Below are positions 50,212-61,948 of a stretch of 64,000 nt of DNA, piece after piece (the first letter of the stretch is position 1; each line of letters opens with the position of its first letter). Source of the DNA: Schizochytrium sp. TIO01 (lineage: Eukaryota; Sar; Bigyra; Thraustochytrida; Thraustochytriidae). The stretch is taken from contig SMSO01000034.1 in assembly GCA_004764695.1 (NCBI GenBank), positions 265,501 through 329,500 of the forward strand, in the 5' to 3' direction. Made by a program: the position numbers and the translations under genes. Under the pieces are notes generated by a model. The model had not been told where the DNA came from. It saw only the letters and a program-made list of their open reading frames with translations, and ran no database searches.

Positions 50212-52056
50212 CTAATTGTTTTCGTCAGCCATTTCATGCTTCCGTGCTTTCCCCATAATTGCGAGATATACACGTCTTCGCATTGATCTTCTTGCAATTT
50301 GTTGTAAAGCTGGGTCTTCCAAACCCGAAAGTGTTGGTGTGCTCATACTACTTCTGCGCACGGATCTCCGGACCAATTCGACAAGAACAACGCCAACATG
50401 CTTTCCTTTTCGGACATTTTGTAGATCAGTTTTGGACCTTCTTTCATCTCTTCCAACGTCAAAAGGAACATACCCAGCTTTTTCATCGTTTTTGCCTCCA
50501 TCGAGCTTTCTGATTTTTTGTGCAAGTTCATACGGAAGCTCTAACGTATCGACCGAAGTATACATCACAAATAGCAAACGAGATCCTTTGCTGTTAGATA
50601 CTTGATCGGCAGGTTTATCCAGTTCCTTTTGTGCATAAGTAGCAAGGTGAACTGTAATTCGGATTTCGCCGAACATCATCAAGCTTTCACTTATAGACTG
50701 CAGAAAAAGTTCGAGTGATTCTTGGACATCAATTCTGACATTCTCACTTTCATCATTGCTAAGGGCATCACTTAACTCAGAGAACAGATCTTTTGCATCG
50801 TTAACTTTGCAACTTGCTTCGACATCTTTGGGATCACTTGTGTCTGCATTTTCAACACGACGTATGGTAAGAGGGAGATTAAGAGAAGTTTTGAAACCCC
50901 CCTTCCGTCTCGAATGTCCAAACTGAGTTTCAAGACAAACATCGAGAAACGGGAAGAACTCATCAGGCTCATCTAGTGTTGTATTGAGGAGCATAGAGAT
51001 GGTTACAAAGCGTTCACGGCCTGCCTCAGCTTTAGTTAGTATGTAGGTACATGACTCTGCAGTACATTTATCTGGTACCGGGGTCCAGGGTGATGGCATA
51101 TTCTTTTTCATCTTTCTCAGATCGATTTTGACTTTGCCTCGAGACTCTGCGGGAACCTTTAAAGTCAACGTATTCTTAAAGTTCACTCCAGTCTCCTCCT
51201 CATGTACAGAACCAATGACTTTCTCATGTTCCCAGGTCGTTATAAGTGTACCAGAGGTAGCTTTTGTTAGGTCTTTAAAGAATGACACTGCTTCTGCATC
51301 GCCATCAATGCTATACGCATTAAGCTCGAAAAAGAGAAACAAGGCTTGCTCTCTTTCAGCACTGTCGCTCTCAGAATATGCGTTCTCCATGCGATACTGT
51401 GCATGTTTGACTGATTTGATGACTTCTTCTGCATCAAATACGGCACCATCGCTGGAGATGTGAACCTCGAGGCGCACAGGCCTCAAAGATGAGTCATCAT
51501 CTTTCTTTTTTTCGAGTGTCTTGAGAAACTCAGTTTCCTGTTCCCAAAGACAATCAAAACCTTTGCTCATTTGAGTTCCACCATCAATCTCAAGAGCATT
51601 TACTTTCTTTATGATCTGTGGAATATTGGATGCTGTGAGCTTTTCGAATCCCTTGGTAACACACGTTGCCTCATCGCTAAACTTGATGACTGCAAGATAT
51701 ATGCTTTTTTTTTTGGTTCTTGGCTTGACTTTATTAATCCATTCTTCGAAACGCATCTTTGCGACATCAATCCGACGAAGAGGCTTTGGTGGTTCTCGTT
51801 CTTTTTCTTCATCAAGCTTTTCAACATCTGCAGCACCGTCAACACCCAGCTTTACCTGAGAGAACATACTGCCGCTAAAATCCATGATCCACGCAACTGC
51901 ATATGCACCAGTATCAAGATCATAAAGTCGATGTTTATAGTCGAGTCGAACGTTTATCTCGTCACCAGCTTGTTCTGCTTCTTCACGATAGGACGCTCTA
52001 AAAGTAGAAAAGAAATGATTAGAATCAGCAACAACCTTATTGTTCGATTTTGCCAT
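50212..52056 (-). CDS. Class A vWA-domain protein 2 (module 2)
   Basis: A 614-residue protein starting at an ATG (MAKSNNKVVA). It shares YAVAWIMDFSGSM with class A vWA 1. The MIDAS set is complete: DFSGS at 59-63, GGTQMSKGF and SSDGAVFD. A Lys/Glu-rich insert (about 75-95) sits within the vWA fold. A beta-rich region (about 290-400), a helical part and a basic C-terminus (RRSMRRRVYLAIMGKARK) follow. The Cys-rich and acidic tail of class A vWA 1 is missing. No signal peptide or membrane segment. It lies on the same strand as TIR-STAND 2, as class A vWA 1 does with TIR-STAND 1, and diverges from the class B array. A metal-dependent protein-binding role is expected from the family; the partner is unknown. 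Confidence 0.9.
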   Translation of the reverse strand: MAKSNNKVVADSNHFFSTFRASYREEAEQAGDEINVRLDYKHRLYDLDTGAYAVAWIMDFSGSMFSQVKLGVDGAADVEKLDEEKEREPPKPLRRIDVAKMRFEEWINKVKPRTKKKSIYLAVIKFSDEATCVTKGFEKLTASNIPQIIKKVNALEIDGGTQMSKGFDCLWEQETEFLKTLEKKKDDDSSLRPVRLEVHISSDGAVFDAEEVIKSVKHAQYRMENAYSESDSAEREQALFLFFELNAYSIDGDAEAVSFFKDLTKATSGTLITTWEHEKVIGSVHEEETGVNFKNTLTLKVPAESRGKVKIDLRKMKKNMPSPWTPVPDKCTAESCTYILTKAEAGRERFVTISMLLNTTLDEPDEFFPFLDVCLETQFGHSRRKGGFKTSLNLPLTIRRVENADTSDPKDVEASCKVNDAKDLFSELSDALSNDESENVRIDVQESLELFLQSISESLMMFGEIRITVHLATYAQKELDKPADQVSNSKGSRLLFVMYTSVDTLELPYELAQKIRKLDGGKNDEKAGYVPFDVGRDERRSKTDLQNVRKGKHVGVVLVELVRRSVRRSSMSTPTLSGLEDPALQQIARRSMRRRVYLAIMGKARKHEMADENN

Positions 52057-55000
52057 TGTGCTCTATGCTGGTGTCAGTGATCTCAAAGCTTTGATTTGGG
52101 TTTGGTTTGATTCGAGTTTGGTTTGATAATTTGCCTGAAAATTAGTGACTCCTTGTTCCGACTACTTTGACCAGTGGGTTTTACAGGTCTTGCCACTAAC
52201 TGGAGCACCGCGTTGAAATGCCTCGCCAGTTCTTTAGAATTGTTAGGGGATCTCTTTCAGCTATACCTACCGTAAAGAGCATGTAAACAAACCACATTTC
52301 CAGAGTTGTAGATCTTCATGCCATGCAAAAGCAGATAAAGTTCTTGATTCATGCAGCACTGGGTAAAAATCATGTAAATATTATAGAAACTGGCTATCAC
52401 TCTCCAGGGGGCAAATATATTCTTTTTAAGAATAAAGTTAGAGATCAAGCAACCAGCTAGCTGTACCATTGCCAAGATTTGGTCTTCCGTTTGCTTGAAA
52501 ATTTAGTGATTAAATTTCAATAGCCGAAATACAATTGATGATTTCAATGTTTAAAATTAGTTTTGAAATAAAGGCTTACATACAATGTCTTTGAAAAAAA
52601 TAAATTAAGAAAAATACAGGTTTTAAAGAAATAAAAAAGCCTGAGATTCTTCAACTTAAAAAATAAAAAATAAAATTTAAAAAAAGTAGAAAACTTTTTA
52701 TGTGGAACAACTAACAAAAACTTTAACAATTGCGAGGATTGCGAAGAATCTACCTACTTTCCAGAGTCTTGTAGTCATATTTTTAAAATCAAGAGCGCTA
52801 AGAGCTCATTACGCTATTCGATAGTTCTAAAAATGAATATTTCAAGAGGCCCGAGAAAAGTCAAGATTTTCAAGACCAAACGCGTTTCGGGCTTTAGTTG
52901 ATTTCGGGCGGAAACCCTTCCATCTAGTCAATAAACAGTCGACACAAGCAGGCATGCAGCGATGTTGGCTGAGAAGTACTGGTTTCTTTTGGTCAGAAGT
53001 ATATGTAAGTTTTTGGTTTGGATCGTGTGCACCCCCCTGAGCTCGCCTAAAATCATACAAAATTTAGGCAAACGTGTGTAATGGTGTGATAATTGGAAGC
53101 ATTAGTATAGCCAAGTTCAATGTTCATTTTTCAAAATATTATTATTATTATTATTTATTGATGAATTAATAGTGTGTTTCTGGTTGGTTTTAAAAGTAAT
53201 TTCCAAACTTTACATATGAATGATCAGAAAATCGCAATCACATCCGAACCAGGCTATTGACCATATTGGAGATGCCTGCGCTTTGCACGTGTACCTCTAT
53301 TTCGACAGAAAGCTCCGAGCCCCGGAGCGGCCTTGCTTCCGGTTTGCACACCCAGCCCGCCAACCAAAAATGTAACTCGCGCAAATCTGAAAACAAGTAC
53401 AGCTTCTGAAAGCTTGGATCATGTCAGCAAGGACTGACTCAGCCAGATTTTAGCAATTCGAACCGACTTCGTTGGAATCAGCTCGTGTGCTGCAGAGCGA
53501 TATCTATGTTGATATCTGTAGTACATACTGCCCGAGGTATAGTGTAATTTAAAGGTCACTAGCATCTTATTTAGGACTCGAAAGGGAGCTACAAGACTCG
53601 CTACTGAGAAAGACGCAAAGCTACGACTTATAGCATCTTGACTTAAATATTGTGGTGGGTGACCTTTACGATTCTCTATAAATGCATAAGCTTTCACGTC
53701 GATCCTCAAAACTTATCCTTTCGTAGTCATGGGTACTACTCATCTAGCTCCACTGTACTGATGTTTTCAGTGACAAGTTAAAGTTCATTGAACAGTTGGA
53801 GTATGTAAATAGGGTTTACTAGGCGGCGGTGCGTCCGGGCCCCTGAGAGAAGCTATCACGAACCAGTGTGCTTGCGAACACCTATGCTATTTCCATAGGA
53901 CGAGGATTCACGAGGACATCAGTCTAACCTTAAGCAGCTCAGCTCGACTTGATAAAACAGAACTGTGCAGCGCGTGCCGATTCCGATTTGATGCCGCTGA
54001 CCCTTTTTGTAAGATCAGATTTCAGAGAAGAGTTTTACCTACAGACCTACTCGATTTTTTTGTTTCTTAACTGGTGGTATGTTTAAACAGGAAAATAGTA
54101 AACCTGGAGATCTCAATACAGGTTATGCGTCACCGCGAAGTACCTAATTCTATCTAAAATCAAATGTCGAGAGTAGTAATGGTGTTTCCTTGGAGCCTTG
54201 GCGAATCACATATAGGAATCTCTGTGTCTTTTCCGCTTTGAATAATCTCCTATTCTGCAGTTCTGTTGCACGCGCTGTCAGAGAAATTTCCAACTATGAT
54301 GATGAGAGAACGAACTTTAAAAAAAGAAAAAGAAAAAAAGAAAAAGAAAAAGAAAAGATATCTTTAATTTAATTTAATTTAATTTAATTTAATTTGTTCA
54401 AGTGTACTCGACCTGATCGTAAGTCTCTCGGGCCTCTTTTTTTTTTTTTTTTTTTTTTAAATTAAATTTAATAAATAAATATTCATTATTCTATTACCTT
54501 TGTTATGATTATGATTATTATTATTGTATTCAATAGATTGCCTAGCTATATATATTCATTTAAAAAGTTGTTATTTTAGTCACCAACCTTTTCACAGTAA
54601 TCAAGAATACTAAGTACTGCAAATTTTAGAATAGTAAGTGCTCTACCTACTACCGATGAATCTGGAGTCTGTGAACACCAATTGCGAGGCCTTTAGACGC
54701 AGTCCCCTATCAAAGGAAGGCCGACTGTAGGGGGTTGGGCAAGCTCGCTCATGGCTGCATTAATTACTTTTTTTAATTTGTTTTCATTTGGAGGAAAGGA
54801 GCCACCCTTGTTGCACATTCGAAGAATTAATCAACTGAACTACTCGTATACACGCGGAGCTAATCCTACAGCACTCTGGTCTAGCTAGAGCGCGAGACCA
54901 ATTTTATTTAACTGGAGGAACTCCATACCATCTTGAAGTGAGTATGCGTCGGAGAGTCGGTAATGTCGGCAAGCATCATCCTCAGCTCGCGCAACATCGA

Positions 55001-56338
55001 CGCTTAGACGGTACACACCCCTGTTTCCTTCAACAGTGCGTCCGTGAGGACCAACCATTAACATTTTACAAATTATTTATTTAAAAAACTTTCCAACAAA
55101 GCATCTTATTTTAGGAAGGACTTTGGTTAGTGTATACAGGGCCTCGCATCATCCGCAGAGTCACAAGATCCTCCTTGTCCAAGTAGGAAAGTGACACAGT
55201 AAAGAAAAATATTTGTGATTTATAGATATTCTACTAGGTGAAAAAGTAACGTGGAAACAAATTATTTCGGCAGTCAAACATAAAACTTAGCTTAATTTAA
55301 TACAAAAACGTTTTTAAATATAAATATAACTTCAAGTTAGAAGAACATAAAAACGTTTTCAAGGGGAAAATAGGAATGTCTAATCCAAGGTCTGCGGCCG
55401 GCGCAACTATGCAGAAGAATGATCACCATTCTGCTCCCTTAGACGTGCTCCTATCAATGACCTTGATTCAATAGGGAATCCACAAGTTAATACCTATCGC
55501 TATTGTAACTGACGTTGCTAGCTTGAATTTGGCAATGTGATACCTGATTAAGTTTGCGAGGAGACTCTGATCTTTAATGTATCATAAAAGGAAAAAAGAA
55601 AAGACACTTGGGATAAATACTATACTATTGAGCGATTGTTTTAACTTGAGATTTTTACCTAAGTTACTTCAACTCAGAACCGCTGACTAGTGAGGATACA
55701 TATTGTATACAATAAAAGTGCAAAAATGAAGAGTAATACAAGTAATAATTAAAGTTGCTGAAGAACACTCGATGGTATCTTCTTCGTGATTAAACCAAAT
55801 GTTTTACGGTGAGTCTTGCCATCAAGCTGAGGACCAGTCGTTGAATCATGACCCATCGTCGAACCTGAAAGCCGCAAGCGCCATCCAATTCTAAAATCGT
55901 GCGAGATCTAGGCAAGCAGGTGATGGCAGAGACCGTTTCTACCTTACCTACCTCATGAGGCTAGCAACTATTTGTAGCAACAATAAAAGAACCTTCGAAT
56001 AACTGGTATATGGAATCAAGAAGATAATTAGTATACTCTACTCTTATGTATATGGATGATAGATATAATTGATAATTAAATAAAACTAGAATATTTAGTT
56101 GAGAGAGAGAGAGACTTCTTAGGTGCAGCAAATCAGCAACTCGGCCAAGTGAAGGCATCATCTTAACTTGCTATCCCGAGGAGCTGCGAGGGATAGACTT
56201 CGGCAGACTCCGGCGTCCAAGAAAGCAAACTCTGAGAAACTTCTACGAGGCGCCAGCTTGGATTCACCATTAACCAGCCGCTGCCAACTCAGGACAGTCC
56301 AGTCTGTGCTTTCTGAATAGTTCTTCGGCTTGACTAAA
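52057..56338. promoter_or_regulatory. Divergent spacer of module 2, no gene seen
   Basis: About 4.3 kb between class A vWA 2 and the first class B copy, transcribed in opposite directions, so both promoters lie here. AT-rich, with GAAAAA repeats at about 54320-54356, AATTT repeats at about 54362-54396 and a poly-T at 54438-54459. No supported protein or RNA gene. Confidence 0.45.
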
Positions 56339-58357
56339 ATGGATTTAACCTCGCACTCGGGCAAAGCCAAAACGTCGAGTGAAGACAGTCAAACTTACCT
56401 CAAATATCAACTGTCAGATGACTCCTTCGTCACAGTTAGCATGGCCTACGAGTCAATTAAGGTTAAACGCGAAGAAGTTTCTCTCCGAGTCGTTACTGAT
56501 CCGGCACCTCCTGTTAAACACGAGATCACTAGTCAGGAATCAGGCTCTGTTCTTCTACTTGTCGTAGACACAAGTCGGTCAATGATTGATATTCAAGAGG
56601 ACCTGGCAGAGGAGTCAGGAGGCGGCTTCGCCACTCGAGGCGAGGTGGTCTTGGATGCCATTGACTCACTCATTGACGAGTGCCGCGACGAAGACGTGCT
56701 CGGTCTCGTCACCTTCGCTTACCAAAGCAAGGTCGTCTTTCCACTTGAGAACGCAAATGAAGACAATAAAAACGAATGGAAACGAAAGCTACGCGAAAAC
56801 ATCGAGTTCGCTGGAATGACAAACCTTGAAAATGGGATAATCAGTGCCGTGAGCCAACTTGAAGACCTTGATAAGGAAAGATACGCATCAGCATCAATCA
56901 TGATTATTTGTGATGGCTTTATCAACGCCGGTAAAGGCTTTGTCAATTCTATGGATGACGACAAGATCAAGGACGCCCAAAAAGAGCTCGCCGACTTCAC
57001 GAAAGAGTCATTTCAAGGAATTCAAGGAATTCAAGGTCTCAAAGTACGAGTTAGTGTCTGTGGTATTGGCGACGACTTCGACCGTGGAATGCTCCGCGAG
57101 ATGTGCAATACAGGGGCAGCAAGAGGACTGCCCTATTCTCTTGCACAGTCGAGCAAGCTCCTCGAGAAGATGAAGACAGCACTTTCGAAAACCTTGGAAC
57201 TTGAACGAATTCAACCTGCTGGACGAAGAAAGAAGAAGACCGTAGTCGCAAACGAGATGAAGATTCGAATTGAGCTACACCAAGGCGCTAGCCTGGACAT
57301 AGGAAAACATAGAAAACTATTAAGAAAAGGCAACAAGAAATCTGAGGGTATGAAAAAGATCTCATTGGACCCTTTTGACGATGGCTATCAGAGCATTACG
57401 TTCTCTCCTTTACCAGAGAAGGCAATGATCGACATACCTGTTCTGCTTGGCCCTGCTGATGGTCTTGGAGAGCGTGATGATACAGGTCAGCCTATTATGC
57501 CCCGACTTCCAAATACCAGAAACATGTACAGAATCGCTACAATCTATGCGTTATGGCCCAAGAAAGAAGAGAAAGGGCACATCGATGTAGTCCGAAAGGG
57601 GGGTGAATCAATACTAGACGAACAGATTCAAAGATTAAACAAGATTCAAGACACGATGGGCGGTCTGATCAGCACTCTGCGTAAGGTTTCAGGCATGGAT
57701 GAAATGGAGGCCGTACAAGAAGAAACCATTGTCGAAACTGAGAGCGAACTGGATTCTACGCAAGTAGATACAGTCCAAAAGTTAGAGGAGATTTTAGCAC
57801 TACATAAGTCGTTTACCAAAAAGCTGGACAATGGTAACTTTACGCAAAAGGAAGTTGACGAAGTTCTTCAGAGCAAGGAGATGCTGTCGAATTTGATAGA
57901 TATGTTTGTATCTGTGAGGAAAGCGATAAGCTATGTTTTTAATCTGAAGGAAGATCTGAAGAAAACGGACGCAGATGAGTATGTCTTAGGGTGTGATTTT
58001 GCAGGTTTCTGTGACCTTCTTTGTTCCTCTTTGGAAACAGGGCTGGGCAATACAGGTCTAGATACAGATGGTACGGGCGGCGGCGACCAGGCAGATACGA
58101 ATGATACAGATAGCAAGGGCGGCAGCGACCAGAAAGATATGAATGAGCTGTTAATGAAGGCAAAGGAAGCTCTTGGTGCTGTTATGGCAGGGCTTGAGAA
58201 TGCAATTGAAGACGGTATTGTTGAAAAGCTGCGAAGACAAATAGAAGACCAGGAAGACGAGCAAAAGAGGGGACATCCTCCACCCAAGCGATTATCTTCT
58301 AGAATTCGAGATTCCTTGAAAAGACTTTCCAGGTCTTCCAAAAGGGGGGACAGCTAA
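56339..58357 (+). CDS. Class B vWA-domain protein 2a, MIDAS intact (module 2)
   Basis: A 672-residue protein from the ATG at 56339 (MDLTSHSGKA); an apparent extension to 56330 starts with TTG. The vWA domain runs from about 70 to 270 with a full MIDAS set: DTSRS at 77-81, GMTN with Thr161, and ICDGF with Asp192. A conserved beta-rich part (about 300-400, with SITFSPLPEKAMIDIPVLLGP) follows, then helices (about 430-560) and an Asp/Gly-rich linker longer than in the sister copies. The C-terminus is basic and amphipathic (RLSSRIRDSLKRLSRSSKR). First of three tandem copies and the only one with a complete metal site, so it is the likely ancestral function. It diverges from class A vWA 2. Confidence 0.92.
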   Translation: MDLTSHSGKAKTSSEDSQTYLKYQLSDDSFVTVSMAYESIKVKREEVSLRVVTDPAPPVKHEITSQESGSVLLLVVDTSRSMIDIQEDLAEESGGGFATRGEVVLDAIDSLIDECRDEDVLGLVTFAYQSKVVFPLENANEDNKNEWKRKLRENIEFAGMTNLENGIISAVSQLEDLDKERYASASIMIICDGFINAGKGFVNSMDDDKIKDAQKELADFTKESFQGIQGIQGLKVRVSVCGIGDDFDRGMLREMCNTGAARGLPYSLAQSSKLLEKMKTALSKTLELERIQPAGRRKKKTVVANEMKIRIELHQGASLDIGKHRKLLRKGNKKSEGMKKISLDPFDDGYQSITFSPLPEKAMIDIPVLLGPADGLGERDDTGQPIMPRLPNTRNMYRIATIYALWPKKEEKGHIDVVRKGGESILDEQIQRLNKIQDTMGGLISTLRKVSGMDEMEAVQEETIVETESELDSTQVDTVQKLEEILALHKSFTKKLDNGNFTQKEVDEVLQSKEMLSNLIDMFVSVRKAISYVFNLKEDLKKTDADEYVLGCDFAGFCDLLCSSLETGLGNTGLDTDGTGGGDQADTNDTDSKGGSDQKDMNELLMKAKEALGAVMAGLENAIEDGIVEKLRRQIEDQEDEQKRGHPPPKRLSSRIRDSLKRLSRSSKRGDS

Positions 58358-59140
58358 CTTTGAGGCTGATATAATAAGGCATGTGTCGTCCAACGATTTA
58401 TCTGTACTTTCTTCATTCACTTCAGATCTGCAGGGTAGTCTATATTAATGTTTTCCAAGTAAACAAAATATGTTACTATCTCGTATCATTGATTTTTCTG
58501 TGCTATAAAAATTTGAGCGAGTGTAATGATGATTGAAAATTGTGAAGTTTAAAAGACAAATAAAATGTATTCAAAAAAATAAATTTTATTTAAAGTATTA
58601 CTCATATTCAAAAGCGAAGCTAAAAGTGATCGCAAAATCATAATTGGCTCGTGTTGTATGGTTTAATGGCGACGTCCCGCATCCTAATTTTATTTTATTT
58701 TATTGTTTCAAAATGATTCATGTAAATTAAATGAAAAGTAAGAGTCCTTATAAGGAATCTATCAAGAACGACCAAGAGTTGAACCCATGAGTCTTTTCTT
58801 CTTCTCCATACTCTTTTTTCTCTTCGAAGTTGAAAGGAAAAATAAAGAAAAGAGAAAAAGTAAAAACGTTTTCACTCCAAATTCAAAACATTTTCTACGC
58901 AGCGACAACAACAGCAACAGCAACAGCAAAACAAGCAAGTGCTCCCGCGGCAGACCAGCAATCCTGCGAATCTCAAAGTGGTACACAGATCACATCTTCG
59001 CTCCATCCGTAGCTTGTGAAGCTGCCAGGCCCGAGGCCTGGCGTTCCCAAGCATAAACTCTGCGCTTGAATACCCGCTGCAGCATACCTGATAGGCGGGA
59101 CTCACGAAGAGTCCTTCGACTTGGACGATACAAAGACAAA
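58358..59140. promoter_or_regulatory. Spacer and promoter region of copy 2b
   Basis: Nearly identical to 61142-61948. It contains an A/T-rich 3' flank, a purine-rich tract and a CAACAG-rich patch (about 58,900-58,935). The final 100 bp before the ATG (for example GATAGGCGGGACTCACGAAG) are shared with copy 2c but absent before copy 2a. A 60-codon frame in the patch lacks an ATG start. Confidence 0.6.
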
Positions 59141-61141
59141 ATGGATCTAACCTCGCGCTCGAGCAAAGCCAAAACGTCGAGTGAAGACAGTCACACTTAC
59201 CTCAAATATCAACTGTCAGATGACTCCTTCGTCACAGTTAGCATGGCCTACAAGTCAATTGATGTTGAATCCGAACAAGTTTCTCTCCGAGTCGTTACTG
59301 ATCCGGCACCTCCTGTTGTTGCACACAGGATCACTAGTCAGGAGGACGAAATAGGCGCTGTTCTTCTACTTGTCGTAGCCACAAGTCGGTCAATGGTTGA
59401 TATTCAAGAGGACCTAGCAGAGGAGTCAGGAGGCGGCTTCGCCACCCGAGGCGAGGTGGTCTTGGATGCCATTGACTCACTCATTGACGAGTGCCGCGAC
59501 GAAGACGTGCTCGGTCTCGTTACTTTTGCGAGTCGAAGCGAGGTCGTCTTTCCACTTGAGAACGCAAATAAAGACAATAAAAACGAATGGAAACGAAAGC
59601 TTCGGCGTGATATTGCGTTTGACGGGAGAGAAAATCTTGAAAAAGGGATTATCGATGCCTTGAGCCAACTTGAAGACCTTGATAAGGAAAGATACGCATC
59701 AGCATCAATCATGATTATTTGTGATGGCTTTATCAACGCCGGTAAAGGCTTTATCAATTCTATGAGGAAAGAGAAGATCAAGGCCGCCCAAAAAGAGCTC
59801 GTCGACTTCACAAAAGAGTCATTGCAAGAAATTGAAGGTCTCAAAGTACGAGTTAGTGTCTGTGGTATTGGCGACGGCTTTGACCGTGGAATGCTCCGCG
59901 AGATGTCCAAAACAGGGGCAGCAAGAGGACTGCCCTATTCTCTCGCACAGTCGAGCACGCTACTCGAGAGTATGAAGACGGCACTTTTGAATTTCTTGGA
60001 ACTTGAACGAATTCAACCTGCTGGACGAAAAAAGAAGAACAACTTAGTCGCAAACGAGATGAAGATTCGAATTGAGCTAAACCAAGGCGCTAGCCTGGAG
60101 ATGGGAAGACTTAGAAGACTATTAAGGAAAGGCAACAAAAAGAATTCTCCTGAGGGTATGAAAAAGATCTCATTGGATCCTTTTGACGATGGCTATCAGA
60201 GCATTACGTTCTCTCCTTTACCAGAGAAGGCAATGATCGACATACCTGTTCTGCTTGGCCCTGCTGATGGTTTTGGAGAGCTTGGTGAAGGGCAGGATGT
60301 TTTTATGCCCCGCCTTCCAAATACCAAGAACATGTACAGAATCGCTACAATCTATGCGTTATGGCTCAAGGATGATGAGGTAATTGAGAAAGAAGTGAAA
60401 GGGCACATCGATGTAGTCAGAAAGGGGAATCAATCGATACTAGACGAACAGATTCAAAGATTAAACGAGATTCAAGACACGATGGGCGGTCTGATCGCTA
60501 CTCTACGTGAGGTTTCAGGCATGGACGAAATGGAGGCCGATCGAGAAGAAACCATTGCCGAAACTGAGAGCGAACTGAATTCTATGCAAGTAGATACAGT
60601 CCAAAATTTAGAGGAGATCTTAGAACTACATAAGTCGCTTACCAAAAAGCTGGACAATGGCAACTTTACGCAAAGGGAAGTTGACGAAGTTCTTCAGAGC
60701 AAGGAGATGCTGTCGAATTTGATAGATATGTTTGTAGCTGGGAGGAAAGCGATAGACTATGTTTTAAAACTGAAGAAAGATCTGGAGAAAGCGGACGCAG
60801 ATGAGTATGTCTTAGGGTGTGATTTTGCAAGTTTCGTTGACCTTCTTTGTTCCTCTTTGGAAACAGGGATGGGTAATACAGGTCTAGATACAGATGGTAC
60901 GGGCGGCAGTGACCAGACAGATACGAATGAGCTGTTAATGGAGGCGAAGAAAGCCCTTGAGACTGTTACGGAAGGGCTTGGGAGTGCAATTGAAGACGGT
61001 ATTGTTGAAAAGCTGCGAAGACAAATAGAAGACCAGGAAGACGAGCAAAAGAGGGGACATCCTCCACCCAAGCGATTATCTTCTAGAATTCGAGATTCCT
61101 TGAAAAGACTTTCCAGGTCTTCCAAAAGGGGGGACAGCTAA
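59141..61141 (+). CDS. Class B vWA-domain protein 2b, MIDAS degenerate (module 2)
   Basis: A 666-residue protein from the ATG at 59141; the frame is open to 59066 only through TTG. It aligns with copy 2a along its whole length. The first MIDAS motif reads ATSRS (Ala80, codon GCC) instead of DTSRS. The second reads GREN (Glu164) where copy 2a has GMTN. The third Asp (ICDGF) remains. Two of three metal-binding motifs are therefore lost while the rest of the fold is conserved, so metal-dependent ligand binding is unlikely in its usual form. The basic C-terminal tail is identical in kind to that of copy 2a. There is no frameshift or stop, so this is probably a functional variant and not a pseudogene. 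Confidence 0.92.
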   Translation: MDLTSRSSKAKTSSEDSHTYLKYQLSDDSFVTVSMAYKSIDVESEQVSLRVVTDPAPPVVAHRITSQEDEIGAVLLLVVATSRSMVDIQEDLAEESGGGFATRGEVVLDAIDSLIDECRDEDVLGLVTFASRSEVVFPLENANKDNKNEWKRKLRRDIAFDGRENLEKGIIDALSQLEDLDKERYASASIMIICDGFINAGKGFINSMRKEKIKAAQKELVDFTKESLQEIEGLKVRVSVCGIGDGFDRGMLREMSKTGAARGLPYSLAQSSTLLESMKTALLNFLELERIQPAGRKKKNNLVANEMKIRIELNQGASLEMGRLRRLLRKGNKKNSPEGMKKISLDPFDDGYQSITFSPLPEKAMIDIPVLLGPADGFGELGEGQDVFMPRLPNTKNMYRIATIYALWLKDDEVIEKEVKGHIDVVRKGNQSILDEQIQRLNEIQDTMGGLIATLREVSGMDEMEADREETIAETESELNSMQVDTVQNLEEILELHKSLTKKLDNGNFTQREVDEVLQSKEMLSNLIDMFVAGRKAIDYVLKLKKDLEKADADEYVLGCDFASFVDLLCSSLETGMGNTGLDTDGTGGSDQTDTNELLMEAKKALETVTEGLGSAIEDGIVEKLRRQIEDQEDEQKRGHPPPKRLSSRIRDSLKRLSRSSKRGDS

Positions 61142-61948
61142 CTTTGAGGCAGATATAATAAGGCATGTGTCGTCCAACGATTTATCTGTACTTTCTTCAT
61201 TCACTTCAGATCTGCGGAGTCGTCCATTTAAATATTTTTCAAGTAGATAAGATAAAATATGTTACTATCTCGAATCATTGATTTTTCTGTGCTATAAAAA
61301 TTTGAGCGAGTGTAATGATGATTGAAAATTGTGAAATTTAAAAGACAAATAAAATGTATTCAAAAAAATAAATTTTATTTAAAGTATTACTCATATTCAA
61401 AAGCGAAGCTAAAAGAGAGATCGAATTTAAAAGTGATCGCAAAATCATAATTGGCTTTTGTTGTATGGTTTAATGGCACGTCCCGCATCCTAATTTTATT
61501 TTATTTTTTGTTTCAAAATGATTCATGTAGAAATTAAATGAAAAGTAAGAGTCCTTATAAGGAATCTATGAAGAACGACCAAGAGTTGAACCCATGAGTC
61601 TTTTCTTCTTCTCCATACTCTTTTTTTTTCTTCGAAGTTGAAAGGAAAAATAAAGAAAAGAGAAAAAGTAAAAACGTTTTCACTCCAAATTCAAAACATT
61701 TTCTACGCAGCGACAACAACAGCAACAGCAACAGCAAAACAAGCAAGTGCTCCCGCGGCAGACCAGCAATCCTGCGAATCTCAAAGTGGTACACAGATCA
61801 CATCTTCGCTCCATCCGTAGCTTGTGAAGCTGCGAGGCCCGAGGTCTGGCGTTCCCAAGCATAAACTCTGCGCTTGAATACCCGCTGCAGCATACCTGAT
61901 AGGCGGGACTCACGAAGAGTCCTTCGACTTGGACGATACAAAGACAAA
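61142..61948. promoter_or_regulatory. Spacer and promoter region of copy 2c
   Basis: Close copy of 58358-59140 with small indels, including an extra short stretch (GAGATCGAATTTAAAAG) near 61415. It should hold the promoter of copy 2c and the 3' end of copy 2b. Confidence 0.6.

Noticed and set aside
56330-56338. Upstream extension of class B vWA 2a, and similar extensions of other genes (6371, 35739, 38994, 59066, 61874)
   Set aside because: All begin with TTG. A eukaryotic gene is expected to start at ATG, and the ATG context AAAATGG is good in the class B genes.
58830-59012. 60-codon frame repeated identically at 61638-61820
   Set aside because: Lacks an ATG start; its identity follows from recent duplication of the whole spacer.
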